Positions 53,702 to 61,552 of a stretch of 64,000 nucleotides of DNA are shown here, one piece after another. The stretch spans positions 1,426,001 to 1,490,000 of the forward strand of contig NZ_CP059851.1 in NCBI RefSeq assembly GCF_014117445.1, read 5' to 3'. The translations under genes were made by a program, and so were the position numbers. Under the pieces are notes generated by a model. The model did not search any database and was not told the DNA's origin. It was given only the letters and a program-made list of their open reading frames with translations. The stretch is from Sandaracinobacteroides saxicola (GTDB lineage: Bacteria; Pseudomonadota; Alphaproteobacteria; Sphingomonadales; Sphingomonadaceae). Every line of letters begins with the position of its first letter. Positions within the stretch are counted from its first letter, which is position 1.

Positions 53702-53802
53702 GGTTTGCTCCCTGTTTTATGTCAGCTATTGCGTAGCAAAAAACATGCCATCTTCAGTGCTGAAAATTAATCTTTAAGAATCAACTAAATGAATGCCCAA
53801 CG

Positions 53803-53823
53803 AAAAACCGGAACCCATCCGGT
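53803..53823 (-). terminator. Intrinsic terminator after DUF2794 gene
   Basis: Arms ACCGGA (53807-53812) and TCCGGT (53818-53823) around a five-base loop, with TTTTT following on the minus strand, 40 bases past the stop at 53863. It would end the cysE-DUF2794 transcript. The remaining bases up to 53701 are AT-rich upstream sequence of the PEPxxWA gene 2 with no clear promoter. Confidence 0.75.
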
Positions 53824-53862
53824 CTGTAAAGAAATCCGACAAAAAACGCTGCCGGTGCAGCC

Positions 53863-54210
53863 TCAGGTCTCGACCAGTTTCATCAGCCGGCGTTCCAGCG
53901 GCGCCAGCACGCCGGCGAGGTCGTGACCGCGTTTCAGCACCGCGCCGGCCTCTCCGATCAGGGCCCACTGGCCTTGGGCGCGGCGCAGCGCCGGGCGTTT
54001 CACCACCTGGGCTTCGGGACGGTCGCTGGCGCGGGGAAAGGCGCTGAACACCGCTGCTTCCTGGCCGAAGTCCAGCGCATAGTCCCGCCAGTGGCCGGCG
54101 GCGACCATGCGACCATAGAGGCCCATGATGCGATCCATTTCCGTGCGGTCGAAGACGACTTGACCGGGTGATATCGGAAAGGGTGGCGGAAACAGCGGCG
54201 TGACCGACAC
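53863..54210 (-). CDS. DUF2794 family protein
   Basis: A 115-residue protein of a small alphaproteobacterial family. The conserved run is visible: TPLFPPPFPISPGQVVFDRT, EMDRIMGLYGRMVAAGHWRD, YALDFGQEAAVFSAFPRASD and LAPLERRLMKLVE. The function is unknown. The GTG start at 54210 lies two bases after the cysE stop (TGAGCGTG), so it is translationally coupled to cysE; the frame is open further into cysE but not conserved there. Confidence 0.85.
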   Translation of the reverse strand: MSVTPLFPPPFPISPGQVVFDRTEMDRIMGLYGRMVAAGHWRDYALDFGQEAAVFSAFPRASDRPEAQVVKRPALRRAQGQWALIGEAGAVLKRGHDLAGVLAPLERRLMKLVET

Positions 54211-54212
54211 GC

Positions 54213-54893
54213 TCAGGCCGCTTCGCCGCTGCGGCGCGCACGCTCCTCGCGCTCGAAGGCGTCGAGCCGGGCGCGCAGGGCCTCCAATTCGCACTTCAGC
54301 ACCTCATAGCGCTGCGTGACCGGGTCGAACTTCTCGCTGCACGGCGTGCCATAGGGTTTGAACGGGGCCTGCTTCTCCTCGGCGGGCACGGGGATGGGCT
54401 TGGCGGGAATGCCGATCATGGTCGCCCCCTCGGGCACATCCTTTGTCACAACGGCGTTGGCGCCGATGCGGGCATTGTTGCCGACCATGATGGGGCCGAG
54501 CACGGCGGCACCGAGCGAGATGACGACATTGTCGCCCACGGTCGGGTGACGCTTGCCGCCGATGCCGTTCATCGGATTGGTGCCGCCCAGCGTGGCGCCC
54601 TGATAGATGGTGACATTGTGGCCGATTTCGGCGGTTTCGCCGATCACCACGAAGCCGTGGTCGATGAACAGGTTGTGGCCGATGGTGGCGCCGGGGTGGA
54701 TGTCGATGGCGGTCAGCGCGCGCGCGACATGGTTGACGATGCGGGCAAGCAGGAACAGCCGGGCACGATAGAGGCGGTGCGCGACCTTGTGGAAGGCGAT
54801 GGCCGTGACGCCGGGATAGGTCAGCACCTCCCACCGGCTGCGCGGCGCGGGGTCGCGGGCGCGGATGCTGTCGAGATAGGCAATCAGGCGCAT
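54213..54893 (-). CDS. cysE: Serine O-acetyltransferase
   Basis: Makes O-acetylserine for cysteine synthesis. The 226 residues match the shorter CysE type. The N-terminal helices include [20 protein letters not shown] and AHRLYR. The left-handed beta-helix has the hexapeptide repeats [40 protein letters not shown] and [20 protein letters not shown]. The C-terminus is an added charged helix ([20 protein letters not shown]). The ATG at 54893 gives the family N-terminus; the frame extends 11 codons more. It is the first gene of a pair with DUF2794. Confidence 0.93.
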   Translation of the reverse strand: MRLIAYLDSIRARDPAPRSRWEVLTYPGVTAIAFHKVAHRLYRARLFLLARIVNHVARALTAIDIHPGATIGHNLFIDHGFVVIGETAEIGHNVTIYQGATLGGTNPMNGIGGKRHPTVGDNVVISLGAAVLGPIMVGNNARIGANAVVTKDVPEGATMIGIPAKPIPVPAEEKQAPFKPYGTPCSEKFDPVTQRYEVLKCELEALRARLDAFEREERARRSGEAA

Positions 54894-55042
54894 GGGATGG
54901 CTTTCGTCAGTGGCCGGTCTGTACACCCCGCGATGAACGGTTGCAAATTGCCTGCACGCCGGGGGAACGCGGCGCGTGCGGGCGGGTTGCAGGCGTCAGG
55001 AGGCCGGCATGGTGCCGGCAGCCCCGAGCAAAGGAACCGACA

Positions 55043-55594
55043 ATGGCGAGCAGTTATGACACGCTGGAACGTGACCACGCGCCCAACAGCCTGATCAGCG
55101 CGGACAAGGTGCAGGGCACGGCGGTTTACGACAGCAGCGGCGACAAGATCGGCAGCATCGACAGCCTGATGATCGACAAGGAAAGCGGCGAGGTCGCCTA
55201 TGCGGTGATGAGCTTCGGCGGCTTTCTGGGGATCGGCGAGCGTTACCATCCGCTGCCGTGGGACGTGCTGACCTATGACACCAATCTGGGTGGCTATAAT
55301 GTGGGACAGGCGGCCGCCAACCTGAAGGATGCCCCCAACTACAGCCGCGACGAGATCGGTGACTGGGATGATGATGACCTCACCTCCCGGGTGGACGACT
55401 ATTATGCCGATTACCCGCGGACCGGCTATGGCTCGCGCGGCTATGGTTCGGAGACGCTGCGGGGTGCCGGCGATACCGGGATCCCGGGCAATACCGCCAA
55501 TGCCAGCCCTGGGACCGGCGGCATGGGCAGTGCCGGGACGATGGGGCAGACCGCGGGGTCCTTTGGAACGACGCGGCGCGATCCGCTGATCTGA
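55043..55594 (+). CDS. PRC-barrel domain protein
   Basis: A 183-residue protein. Residues 15-95 form a PRC barrel: LISADKVQGTAVYDSSGDKI, GSIDSLMIDKESGEVAYAVM and SFGGFLGIGERYHPLPWDVL. An acidic linker (DEIGDWDDDDLTSRVDDYYA) and a low-complexity glycine/serine/threonine tail follow. Such proteins are common in alphaproteobacteria and often stress-induced, but the ligand is unknown. AAAGGA precedes the ATG. It is followed by a strong terminator. Confidence 0.87.
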   Translation: MASSYDTLERDHAPNSLISADKVQGTAVYDSSGDKIGSIDSLMIDKESGEVAYAVMSFGGFLGIGERYHPLPWDVLTYDTNLGGYNVGQAAANLKDAPNYSRDEIGDWDDDDLTSRVDDYYADYPRTGYGSRGYGSETLRGAGDTGIPGNTANASPGTGGMGSAGTMGQTAGSFGTTRRDPLI

Positions 55595-55612
55595 AGCCTT
55601 GGGTGGAGACGG

Positions 55613-55644
55613 AAAGGGGCGGGGCCACGGCTCCGCCCCTTTTT
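55613..55644 (+). terminator. Bidirectional intrinsic terminator
   Basis: Arms AAAGGGGCGGGGCC (55613-55626) and GGCTCCGCCCCTTT (55629-55642) enclose a short loop, with T-runs on both strands. It serves the PRC-barrel gene and, on the other strand, the ahpD gene ending at 55649. Confidence 0.88.
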
Positions 55645-55648
55645 CACA

Positions 55649-56170
55649 TCAGGCGATCGCGCGCAGTGTATGGGCGATCGCGACGGTGACGCTGGCGAGC
55701 CGCACGGCGGCCTGAACCACCTCCACCTTGACGCCGTGCTGCTGAAGCACTTTTTCATGCGCGTCGATGCACAGGCCGCAGCCGTTGATGGCGCTGACGG
55801 CAAGGCTGTAGAGTTCGAAATCGGCTTTTTCGATGCCCGGCGCACCGATGATGTTCATGCGCAGGCGGGCGGGAAGCTTCTCATACTCCTTGTTCGAGGC
55901 GAGATGGCCGAAGCGGTAGTAGATGTTGTTCATGGCCATGATGGCGGCCGCCGCGCGGGCGGCGTTTAACGCCTCGGGCGTCAGTTTCGCGGTGGCCTCG
56001 GCCTCCGCCGCCGCGATGGTGGGCAAATGGCCGCCGGCGATCGCGCTGGCCAGCAGGGTGCCATATTTCTGCTGGTCGCTGAGGATCGTTTCGTTGAGCA
56101 GCGACTGGATGTTGAGGCGCAGGTCCTTGGCATAATCGGGAAGGGCGCGGGCGAGGTCGATCATGGACAT
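55649..56170 (-). CDS. ahpD: Alkyl hydroperoxide reductase AhpD
   Basis: A 173-residue thiol peroxidase adaptor that re-reduces AhpC. The family motif is complete: E119, C131, C134 and H138 in the run ELYSLAVSAINGCGLC then IDAHEK, matching the mycobacterial E118/C130/C133/H137 arrangement. The start at 56170 has AAGGA six bases upstream; the second ATG at 56164 is less well placed. It is downstream of ahpC, separated by 182 bases rich in hairpins. Confidence 0.93.
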   Translation of the reverse strand: MSMIDLARALPDYAKDLRLNIQSLLNETILSDQQKYGTLLASAIAGGHLPTIAAAEAEATAKLTPEALNAARAAAAIMAMNNIYYRFGHLASNKEYEKLPARLRMNIIGAPGIEKADFELYSLAVSAINGCGLCIDAHEKVLQQHGVKVEVVQAAVRLASVTVAIAHTLRAIA

Positions 56171-56243
56171 GGCGGTTCCTTCGCAAAGCAGCCGGCGGCA
56201 AAGCTGCCGAGTCTGCCAGAAGAGTGAAAGAATGATAAAGGCC

Positions 56244-56295
56244 GTCGGCAAAGCCGACGCGTCGGACGTGCGCGGCGGAATGTCCGCCGCGCACG
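56244..56295. repeat. Hairpin cluster between ahpC and ahpD
   Basis: GTCGGC/GCCGAC with loop AAA (56244-56258) and a perfect 13-base stem CGTGCGCGGCGGA (56267-56279) / TCCGCCGCGCACG (56283-56295) with a three-base loop. A further ACAGCG-A-CGCTGT lies near 56325. No T-run follows on the minus strand. This is probably a transcript-stability or attenuation element within the operon. Confidence 0.65.
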
Positions 56296-56352
56296 CCGGC
56301 CGGCACTGCGCGGAGTCTGCAAACAGCGACGCTGTTGGCAGCCCGCTTGGCC

Positions 56353-56898
56353 TCAGGCGGCGGGTTTCAGCACCTCGTCGCCGGCCTTCCAGTTGCAGGG
56401 GCAGAGTTCGTCGGTTTGCAGCGCATCGAGGTTGCGCAGCGTTTCCGCCGGGTTGCGGCCCTGGTTGAGGCCGTTCACCGTGACATGCTGGATGATGTTG
56501 TTCGGGTCGACGATGAAGGTTGCGCGCAGGGCGACGCCGGCGTCCTTTTCCAGGATGCCGAGCGCGGTCGAGAGTTCGAGCTTGTTGTCGGCAATCCAGG
56601 GGAAATCGGCCTTGGCCAGCCGCTCATCGCTCTTGCGCCAGGCGAAGTGGACGAAATCGGTATCGGTCGAGGCGCCGATCAGCACCGCGTCGCGATCGGC
56701 GAAGTCGTTCGCCAGTTCGCCATAGGCGATGATCTCGGTCGGGCAGATGAAGGTGAAATCCTTCGGCCAGAAGAAGATGACCTTCCACTTGCCGGGATAG
56801 TCGTTGGCGAGGTCGATGGTCTCGCCGCCGGGAAGGGCCGCGATGCCCTGCTGGACGGACAGTTTGAGCGCGGGGAATTTGTCGCCGATGGTCAGCAT
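56353..56898 (-). CDS. ahpC: Peroxiredoxin AhpC, AhpD-dependent three-cysteine type
   Basis: A 181-residue 2-Cys peroxiredoxin that reduces hydrogen peroxide and organic peroxides. The peroxidatic C52 lies in FTFICPTEIIAYG. The C-terminus has C166 and C168 in DELCPCNWKAG, the C-x-C pattern of mycobacterial AhpC enzymes that use AhpD instead of AhpF. AAAGGAG precedes the ATG at 56898. It is divergent from oxyR and followed by ahpD. Confidence 0.96.
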   Translation of the reverse strand: MLTIGDKFPALKLSVQQGIAALPGGETIDLANDYPGKWKVIFFWPKDFTFICPTEIIAYGELANDFADRDAVLIGASTDTDFVHFAWRKSDERLAKADFPWIADNKLELSTALGILEKDAGVALRATFIVDPNNIIQHVTVNGLNQGRNPAETLRNLDALQTDELCPCNWKAGDEVLKPAA

Positions 56899-56946
56899 GG
56901 GTGCTCCTTTGATGATGGGTTGGCCATAGATGGGTGTGGTGGCGGC

Positions 56947-56974
56947 CCTATGACAGGCGCCACGGTGCGTCCAA
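56947..56974 (-). promoter_or_regulatory. Candidate ahpC promoter
   Basis: On the minus strand, TTGGAC (56974-56969) and CATAGG (56952-56947) are 16 bases apart, predicting a start near 56940. The OxyR-type palindrome at 56994-57012 would then be centred near -63, the usual place for LysR-family activation. Confidence 0.5.
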
Positions 56975-56993
56975 CGCAGAAAATTGCTGGCGG

Positions 56994-57012
56994 TTATCGA
57001 CTGGGGCGATAA
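56994..57012. promoter_or_regulatory. LysR-type (OxyR) binding palindrome
   Basis: Perfect arms TTATCG (56994-56999) and CGATAA (57007-57012) with seven bases between, containing a T-N11-A core. It lies 10 bases before the oxyR ATG and upstream of the ahpC promoter, so it could both repress oxyR and activate ahpC. Confidence 0.65.
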
Positions 57013-57022
57013 GACGGCGGGC

Positions 57023-57925
57023 ATGAACGTCTATCTGCCGACGCTGAAGCAGTTGCAGTATCTGACCGCGTTGCACCGGCACGGGCATTTCGGTCGGGCG
57101 GCGGACGCCTGTTTCGTGACGCAATCGACCCTGTCCGCCGGCTTGCGCGAGCTGGAGACGCTGCTGGGGGTGGTGCTGGTGGAACGCAACCGGCGGGTAG
57201 TGCGCTTCACGCCGCTGGGTGAGGCGGTGGTCGAGCGGGCCTATGCGACGCTGCGCGAGGCGGATGCGCTGACCGAGCTGACGCGCGCGGCGGGCAAGCC
57301 GCTGTCGGGCGGGCTGCGGCTGGGGGTGATCCCGACCATCGCGCCGTTCCTGCTGCCGCGATTGCTGCCGCGGTTGCGGCGGGAATGGCCGGAACTGAAA
57401 CTGTATCTGCGGGAGGAACAATCGGGCGCGGCGTGCGAGGCGCTGAACCGCGGGCAGCTTGATTGTGTGCTGCTGGCGCTGCCCTATGCCTGCGGCGACG
57501 TGGCGGCGGCACCGCTGTTCGAGGATCGCATCCTGCTGGCCTTTCATCCCGAGGACATGCCGGACGCACCGCCCGCGGTGGAGCCGGCGAGCCTGGACGG
57601 CGAGCGGCTGCTGCTGCTGGAGGAGGGGCATTGCCTGAAGGATCATGCGCTGGCGGCGTGCAACCGGGCGACGCTGCGGCCGGATGCCACGGTGCTGGGA
57701 ACCAGCCTGCACACGCTGGTGCAGATGGTGGACAACCGTATCGGCATGACATTGTTGCCCCAGATGGCGGTGGATGCCGGGATATTGAACGGCACCCGGG
57801 TGGAGACGCGGCCGCTCGCCTCGGCGAACGCGGTGCGGGAGATTGCCCTGGTGTGGCGGCCGGGCAGCCCGCGGGCGGAGGAGTATCGGCTGTTCGCGCG
57901 GGCGTTGAATGGAGACGTCGCATGA
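57023..57925 (+). CDS. oxyR: Hydrogen-peroxide regulator OxyR (LysR family)
   Basis: A 300-residue LysR-type activator. The winged helix-turn-helix opens LPTLKQLQYLTALHRHGHFG, with CFVTQSTLSAGLRELETLLG. The sensing cysteines C204 and C213 lie in LLEEGHCLKDHALAAC with the nine-residue spacing of E. coli OxyR. The ATG at 57023 gives the normal N-terminus. It is divergent from ahpC, whose promoter it probably controls. The stop overlaps the next ATG by four bases. Confidence 0.95.
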   Translation: MNVYLPTLKQLQYLTALHRHGHFGRAADACFVTQSTLSAGLRELETLLGVVLVERNRRVVRFTPLGEAVVERAYATLREADALTELTRAAGKPLSGGLRLGVIPTIAPFLLPRLLPRLRREWPELKLYLREEQSGAACEALNRGQLDCVLLALPYACGDVAAAPLFEDRILLAFHPEDMPDAPPAVEPASLDGERLLLLEEGHCLKDHALAACNRATLRPDATVLGTSLHTLVQMVDNRIGMTLLPQMAVDAGILNGTRVETRPLASANAVREIALVWRPGSPRAEEYRLFARALNGDVA

Positions 57926-58947
57926 GGTTCGACCGGCGGATGGCGATGGCGGGGCTGGCGGTGGGGGCGATGATGCCGGCGGTGGCCAAGGCCTTGCCGC
58001 AGCGGTTGCCGCCCCGGCTGCGGCGCGGCGACATGGTGGGGCTGGTGGCGCCCGCGGGGTTGATCGGCGACGCGTTCGACCTGGCGCTGGTGACGGAGAC
58101 GGTCGCGGCGATGGGGTTGGTGCCGAAGGTCGGACCCTCTGTGCTGTCGCGCGATGGCTATCTGGCGGGGAGTGATGCGGCGCGGGCGGCGGATGTAAAC
58201 GCGATGTATGCCGATCCGGTGGTCAAGGCGGTGTTCGCGGTGCGCGGCGGCTGGGGTTGCGCGCGGATCCTGCCGCTGCTGGACTGGGGGCTGATTGCCA
58301 GAAATCCGAAATTGCTGGTGGGGTTCAGCGATGTGACGGCGTTGCACATGGGCTTTGCGGCGCGCGCGGGGTTCAGCACCATCCATGGGCCGAATGCCGG
58401 CGGCGATTGGGGCAAGCTGAGCTGGGATTCGTTTCGCGCGGTGGCGTTCGAGGGCGGCACGCCGCTGTACCGCAATCCGGCGGGGGACGATGACCGGCTG
58501 GTGCAGGATGCCGGGCGAACCCGCACGCTGCGCGGCGGGCGGGCGAGCGGCCGGTTGCTGGGGGGCAATCTGACCGTGTTGACGGCGTTGATGGGGACTC
58601 CCTGGTTGCCGGATTTTACCGGCGCCATCCTGTTTCTGGAGGATGTGGAGGAGGCGGAATATCGCATCGACCGCATGATGACGCAGCTGGCGCTGGGCGG
58701 GGTGCTGGGCAAGGTTGCCGGCGTGGTGTTCGGCAAGTGCACACGATGCATCAGCCAGGGCGCCGGCCTGGGGAATTTCACGTTGACCGAGGTGTTGCAG
58801 CGGCACCTGGCGGAACTGGGCGTGCCGGTATTCGAGGGGCTGATGGTGGGGCATGTGGCGAACCAGTTCAGCCTGCCCATCGGTGTGCGGGCGGAGATGG
58901 ACGCGGATGCGGGGACATTGCGGCTGCTGGAGCCGGCGGTGGGGTAA
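57922..58947 (+). CDS. LD-carboxypeptidase (S66), probably Tat-exported
   Basis: A 341-residue muramoyl-tetrapeptide carboxypeptidase-like enzyme that removes the terminal D-alanine from recycled peptidoglycan peptides. The N-terminus FDRRMAMAGLAVGAMMPAVA has a twin-arginine and hydrophobic core, so Tat export is plausible. The catalytic S136 lies in LVGFSDVTALHM; glutamate in ILFLEDVEEAEYRIDR and histidine in MVGHVANQFSLPIG complete the triad. The ATGA overlap with oxyR suggests co-translation, although no link to peroxide stress is known to me. Confidence 0.9.
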   Translation: MRFDRRMAMAGLAVGAMMPAVAKALPQRLPPRLRRGDMVGLVAPAGLIGDAFDLALVTETVAAMGLVPKVGPSVLSRDGYLAGSDAARAADVNAMYADPVVKAVFAVRGGWGCARILPLLDWGLIARNPKLLVGFSDVTALHMGFAARAGFSTIHGPNAGGDWGKLSWDSFRAVAFEGGTPLYRNPAGDDDRLVQDAGRTRTLRGGRASGRLLGGNLTVLTALMGTPWLPDFTGAILFLEDVEEAEYRIDRMMTQLALGGVLGKVAGVVFGKCTRCISQGAGLGNFTLTEVLQRHLAELGVPVFEGLMVGHVANQFSLPIGVRAEMDADAGTLRLLEPAVG

Positions 58948-58961
58948 GGGGGGACGCGGGG

Positions 58962-59025
58962 CGGCGAGACCCCCTCCTGTTCGCGTTCCGCGAGTCGCCT
59001 CCCCCGCGCGCGGGGGAGGGGTTTA
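58962..59025. repeat. Hairpin repeat between convergent genes
   Basis: The module CGCGTTCCGCGAGTCG is followed by perfect arms CCTCCCCCGC (58998-59007) and GCGGGGGAGG (59010-59019) with loop GC, then GGTTTA. The TTA is the stop (TAA) of the panE-like gene. Confidence 0.85.
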
Positions 59026-60027
59026 GCGCGCGGATTTCAGTTCCTTGTAAAGTGCGGTCGCTGGCCATGGCGCGGCGCCCGCTTCGGCCGCGCGGACCAG
59101 CTTGATGACGCGGGCGTTGATGGGGGCGGTGCGGCCCTGGCTGGCGGCGAGGCGGAGCAGTTCGCCGTTGATCCAGTCGACTTCGGTAGCGCGACCCTGG
59201 GCAAGGTCGTCGGCCATGCTGCTGCGGGCGTGGGGATCGACGCGGGCGCCGCCTTTCCCCGCGCGACTGACCACCCGGCGGTAGAGCGGGTTGGGCAGGC
59301 TCATGATGAGGGGCATGTGTTTGAGCGGCAGGGGGAGGGGATCGACCAGCGTGATGCCGGTGGGTTTGAGGAGCCGCAGCCCCTCCGCGACGCAGAGCGC
59401 CCAGGCGCGGCGGTAGTCGCGCTGGATCAGCTGGTGCGCGAGCGGAATGCCGGAGAGCGCGTTGATGGCGTTGTTGAGGTTGACGAGCAGCTTGCCCCAC
59501 ATGACGCCGGGCATGTTGTCCGAACATGCGAAGGCCAGGCCGGCCGCCTGGAACAATGGCGCGAAAGGCACCGCGGCGCGGTCGGCGGCGAGGCTGCCTC
59601 CGGTGCCCTGATGGTAGTGCGCCGGGCCGCGCGCCGCGACATTGTACGGTACCATGCCGGCGATAACGGGGTTGGCGGGCAGCAGGGGCCGCAGGCGGTC
59701 GGCGTTGCTGACGCCGTTCTGGAAGCTGAGGACGGGCGTGCCCGGCCGGGCATGGGCGGCGACGTCGGCGGCGGCGGCTTCGCTGTGCTGCGATTTGGTG
59801 GTGAGAAGGATGAGGTCGGCGCCGGCGAGCGCGGTGGGGTCGGCGGTGCGGGCGGGGGCGGGGATGGTCCGGTCGAAGCCATCGAGCGCGGACAGGCGCA
59901 GGCCGTCGGCGAGCGGATCGAGCAGGCGGGGCCGTCCGATGAGGATGACGTCCGCACCGCCGGCGGCGAGCCTTCCGCCGAGGTAGATGCCAATCAGGCC
60001 GGCCCCCAGCACTGCGATTTGTGTCAT
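59023..60027 (-). CDS. panE: 2-dehydropantoate 2-reductase
   Basis: NADPH-dependent reductase making pantoate for CoA synthesis. It has 334 residues. The Rossmann start is MTQIAVLGAGLIGIYLGGRL. LTTKSQHSEAAAADV and LSFQNGVSNADRLR follow, then the catalytic-lysine region MWGKLLVNLNNAINALSG and the C-terminal HARSSMADDLAQGRATEVDW with INGELLRLA. The family also holds related ketoacid reductases, so the substrate is likely but not certain. The stop codon lies at the edge of a hairpin repeat. Divergent from the quinone oxidoreductase gene. Confidence 0.9.
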   Translation of the reverse strand: MTQIAVLGAGLIGIYLGGRLAAGGADVILIGRPRLLDPLADGLRLSALDGFDRTIPAPARTADPTALAGADLILLTTKSQHSEAAAADVAAHARPGTPVLSFQNGVSNADRLRPLLPANPVIAGMVPYNVAARGPAHYHQGTGGSLAADRAAVPFAPLFQAAGLAFACSDNMPGVMWGKLLVNLNNAINALSGIPLAHQLIQRDYRRAWALCVAEGLRLLKPTGITLVDPLPLPLKHMPLIMSLPNPLYRRVVSRAGKGGARVDPHARSSMADDLAQGRATEVDWINGELLRLAASQGRTAPINARVIKLVRAAEAGAAPWPATALYKELKSAR

Positions 60028-60055
60028 TTGCCCCGGACCCTCCGCGCGTTATGGT
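60028..60055 (+). promoter_or_regulatory. Candidate promoter for the quinone oxidoreductase gene
   Basis: TTGCCC (60028-60033) and TATGGT (60050-60055) with a 16-base spacer, 27 bases before the ATG at 60083. It lies in the 55-base divergent gap with panE. Sequence match only. Confidence 0.4.
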
Positions 60056-60082
60056 GATGGGGTTAATCATTGAGGGACTGTG

Positions 60083-61057
60083 ATGAAAGCCATTCTTTGC
60101 GTGGAACATGGCCCGCCGGAAAAGCTGGTCTGGGCGGATGTGGACGAGCCGGAGGTCAGCAAGGGCCAGGTGAAGATCGCGGTGAAGGCGGTGGGGCTGA
60201 ACTTCCCGGACGTGCTGATCATCCAGAACCTCTATCAGTTCAAGCCGCCGTTGCCGTTCAGCCCGGGGGGTGAGGTTTCCGGCATCGTCGAGGCGGTGGG
60301 GGAGGGGGTCTCCACGGTGAAGCCTGGCGACCGGGTGATCGCGATGGTGGGCAATGGCGGCATGCGGGAGAAGATCCTGGTGCCGGCGGCGATGGTAATT
60401 CCGATGGCGGACACGATGCCGTTCGACGAGGGCGCGGGGTTCACCATGACCTATGGCACCAGCCACCATGCGCTGAAGCAGCGGGCGCGGTTGCAGCCGG
60501 GTGAGACGCTGCTGGTGCTGGGCGCGGCGGGCGGCGTGGGGCTGACCGCGGTGGAGCTGGGCAAGCTGATGGGCGCGCGGGTGATCGCGGCGGCCTCCAC
60601 CGACGAAAAGCTGGCGGTGTGCCGGGCGGCGGGCGCTGACGAGGTGATCAACTACGCCACCGAGGATCTGAAGGAGCGGGTGAAGGCGCTGACCGGGGGG
60701 AAGGGCGCCGATGTAATTTATGATCCGGTGGGGGATCGGTTCGCGGAGCCGGCGTTCCGCTCGATCGCCTGGAACGGGCGGTACCTGGTGGTGGGGTTTG
60801 CCGCGGGGGAGATTCCGAAGCTGCCGCTGAACCTGGCGCTGATCAAGGGGGCGAGCATCGTGGGGGTGTTCTGGGGGGCGTTCACCGGGCATGAGCCGGA
60901 CGTGCATGCGGCGAACATGCGGGAGCTGCTGGGCTGGTATCAGGAGGGCAAGCTGAAGCCGCATATCAGCAAGACGTTCGGGCTGCGTGATGGCGCGGCG
61001 GGGATACGCTGGCTGATGGACCGGAAGGCAACGGGGAAGGTGGTATTGGTGGCGTAA
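60083..61057 (+). CDS. NADPH:quinone oxidoreductase (MDR family)
   Basis: A 324-residue medium-chain reductase without structural zinc cysteines. Blocks are MKAILCVEHGPPEKLVWADV, VGLNFPDVLIIQNLYQFKPP, PFSPGGEVSGIVEAVGEGVS and the NADPH-binding LLVLGAAGGVGLTAVELGKL. GGKGADVIYDPVGDRFAEPA follows and LRDGAAGIRWLMDRKATGKV closes it. It would reduce quinones or enones. GAGGGA precedes the ATG at 60083 (GTG at 60080 is also possible). Confidence 0.92.
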   Translation: MKAILCVEHGPPEKLVWADVDEPEVSKGQVKIAVKAVGLNFPDVLIIQNLYQFKPPLPFSPGGEVSGIVEAVGEGVSTVKPGDRVIAMVGNGGMREKILVPAAMVIPMADTMPFDEGAGFTMTYGTSHHALKQRARLQPGETLLVLGAAGGVGLTAVELGKLMGARVIAAASTDEKLAVCRAAGADEVINYATEDLKERVKALTGGKGADVIYDPVGDRFAEPAFRSIAWNGRYLVVGFAAGEIPKLPLNLALIKGASIVGVFWGAFTGHEPDVHAANMRELLGWYQEGKLKPHISKTFGLRDGAAGIRWLMDRKATGKVVLVA

Positions 61058-61500
61058 TGGCCGGGCCGCGGCACTGGGAGGAGCATGTCGGTCGCGCTAT
61101 CGCCTGTTCGGTGATTGGCATTGCGGTGGTGCCCATCCTGTTCGGTGTCGCTATCGCGGTTGCCAACGCCCTTGATGGGCCGATCGTTGGACCCGCGGCC
61201 CGTTGGACACCAAATGGTTTGCCCTTCCTCTTCATCATTTTTGGCTGGTGGTTCGGACTTCCCTTCGCGATTCCAACGCTCAGCCTGGCTTCTGCCGCTC
61301 TGACTCCGTGGAGCGCTCGCGGTCTGGTCCGCGCAACAATGGTCGTACTGGCGGGCGTTGCAGTCAGTTCGGTTGGCCTCAGCGCATGGCTGAACGGCAA
61401 CCTCAGTGCCGCAGCCGTGTTAAGCTTTGCCATTTTCGCGGCGAGCTATGCCATCGGCTGCTATGCTGTGCTGCTGCTGAGGGCGTGGCGGACGCGATGA
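61057..61500 (+). CDS. Small membrane protein of unknown function
   Basis: A 147-residue protein with four hydrophobic segments (IACSVIGIAVVPILFGVAIA, GLPFLFIIFGWWFGLPFAIP, ATMVVLAGVAVSSVGLSAWL, AAVLSFAIFAASYAIGCYAV). No family is recognised. The ATG overlaps the previous stop by one base. Codon use is less GC-extreme than in neighbours, hinting at a more recent arrival. Confidence 0.75.
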   Translation: MAGPRHWEEHVGRAIACSVIGIAVVPILFGVAIAVANALDGPIVGPAARWTPNGLPFLFIIFGWWFGLPFAIPTLSLASAALTPWSARGLVRATMVVLAGVAVSSVGLSAWLNGNLSAAAVLSFAIFAASYAIGCYAVLLLRAWRTR

Positions 61501-61552
61501 CATCGGTTTTCGAGGTGGTATACTCCAGCAAATTCATTGGAGGGGCAGGGCC

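Noticed and set aside
56926-56951. ATAG and CTAT elements resembling the E. coli OxyR consensus
   Set aside because: Their spacing (18 bases between them) does not fit the seven-base spacing of the consensus, and the CTAT overlaps the inferred ahpC -10. The TTATCG/CGATAA palindrome is a better site.
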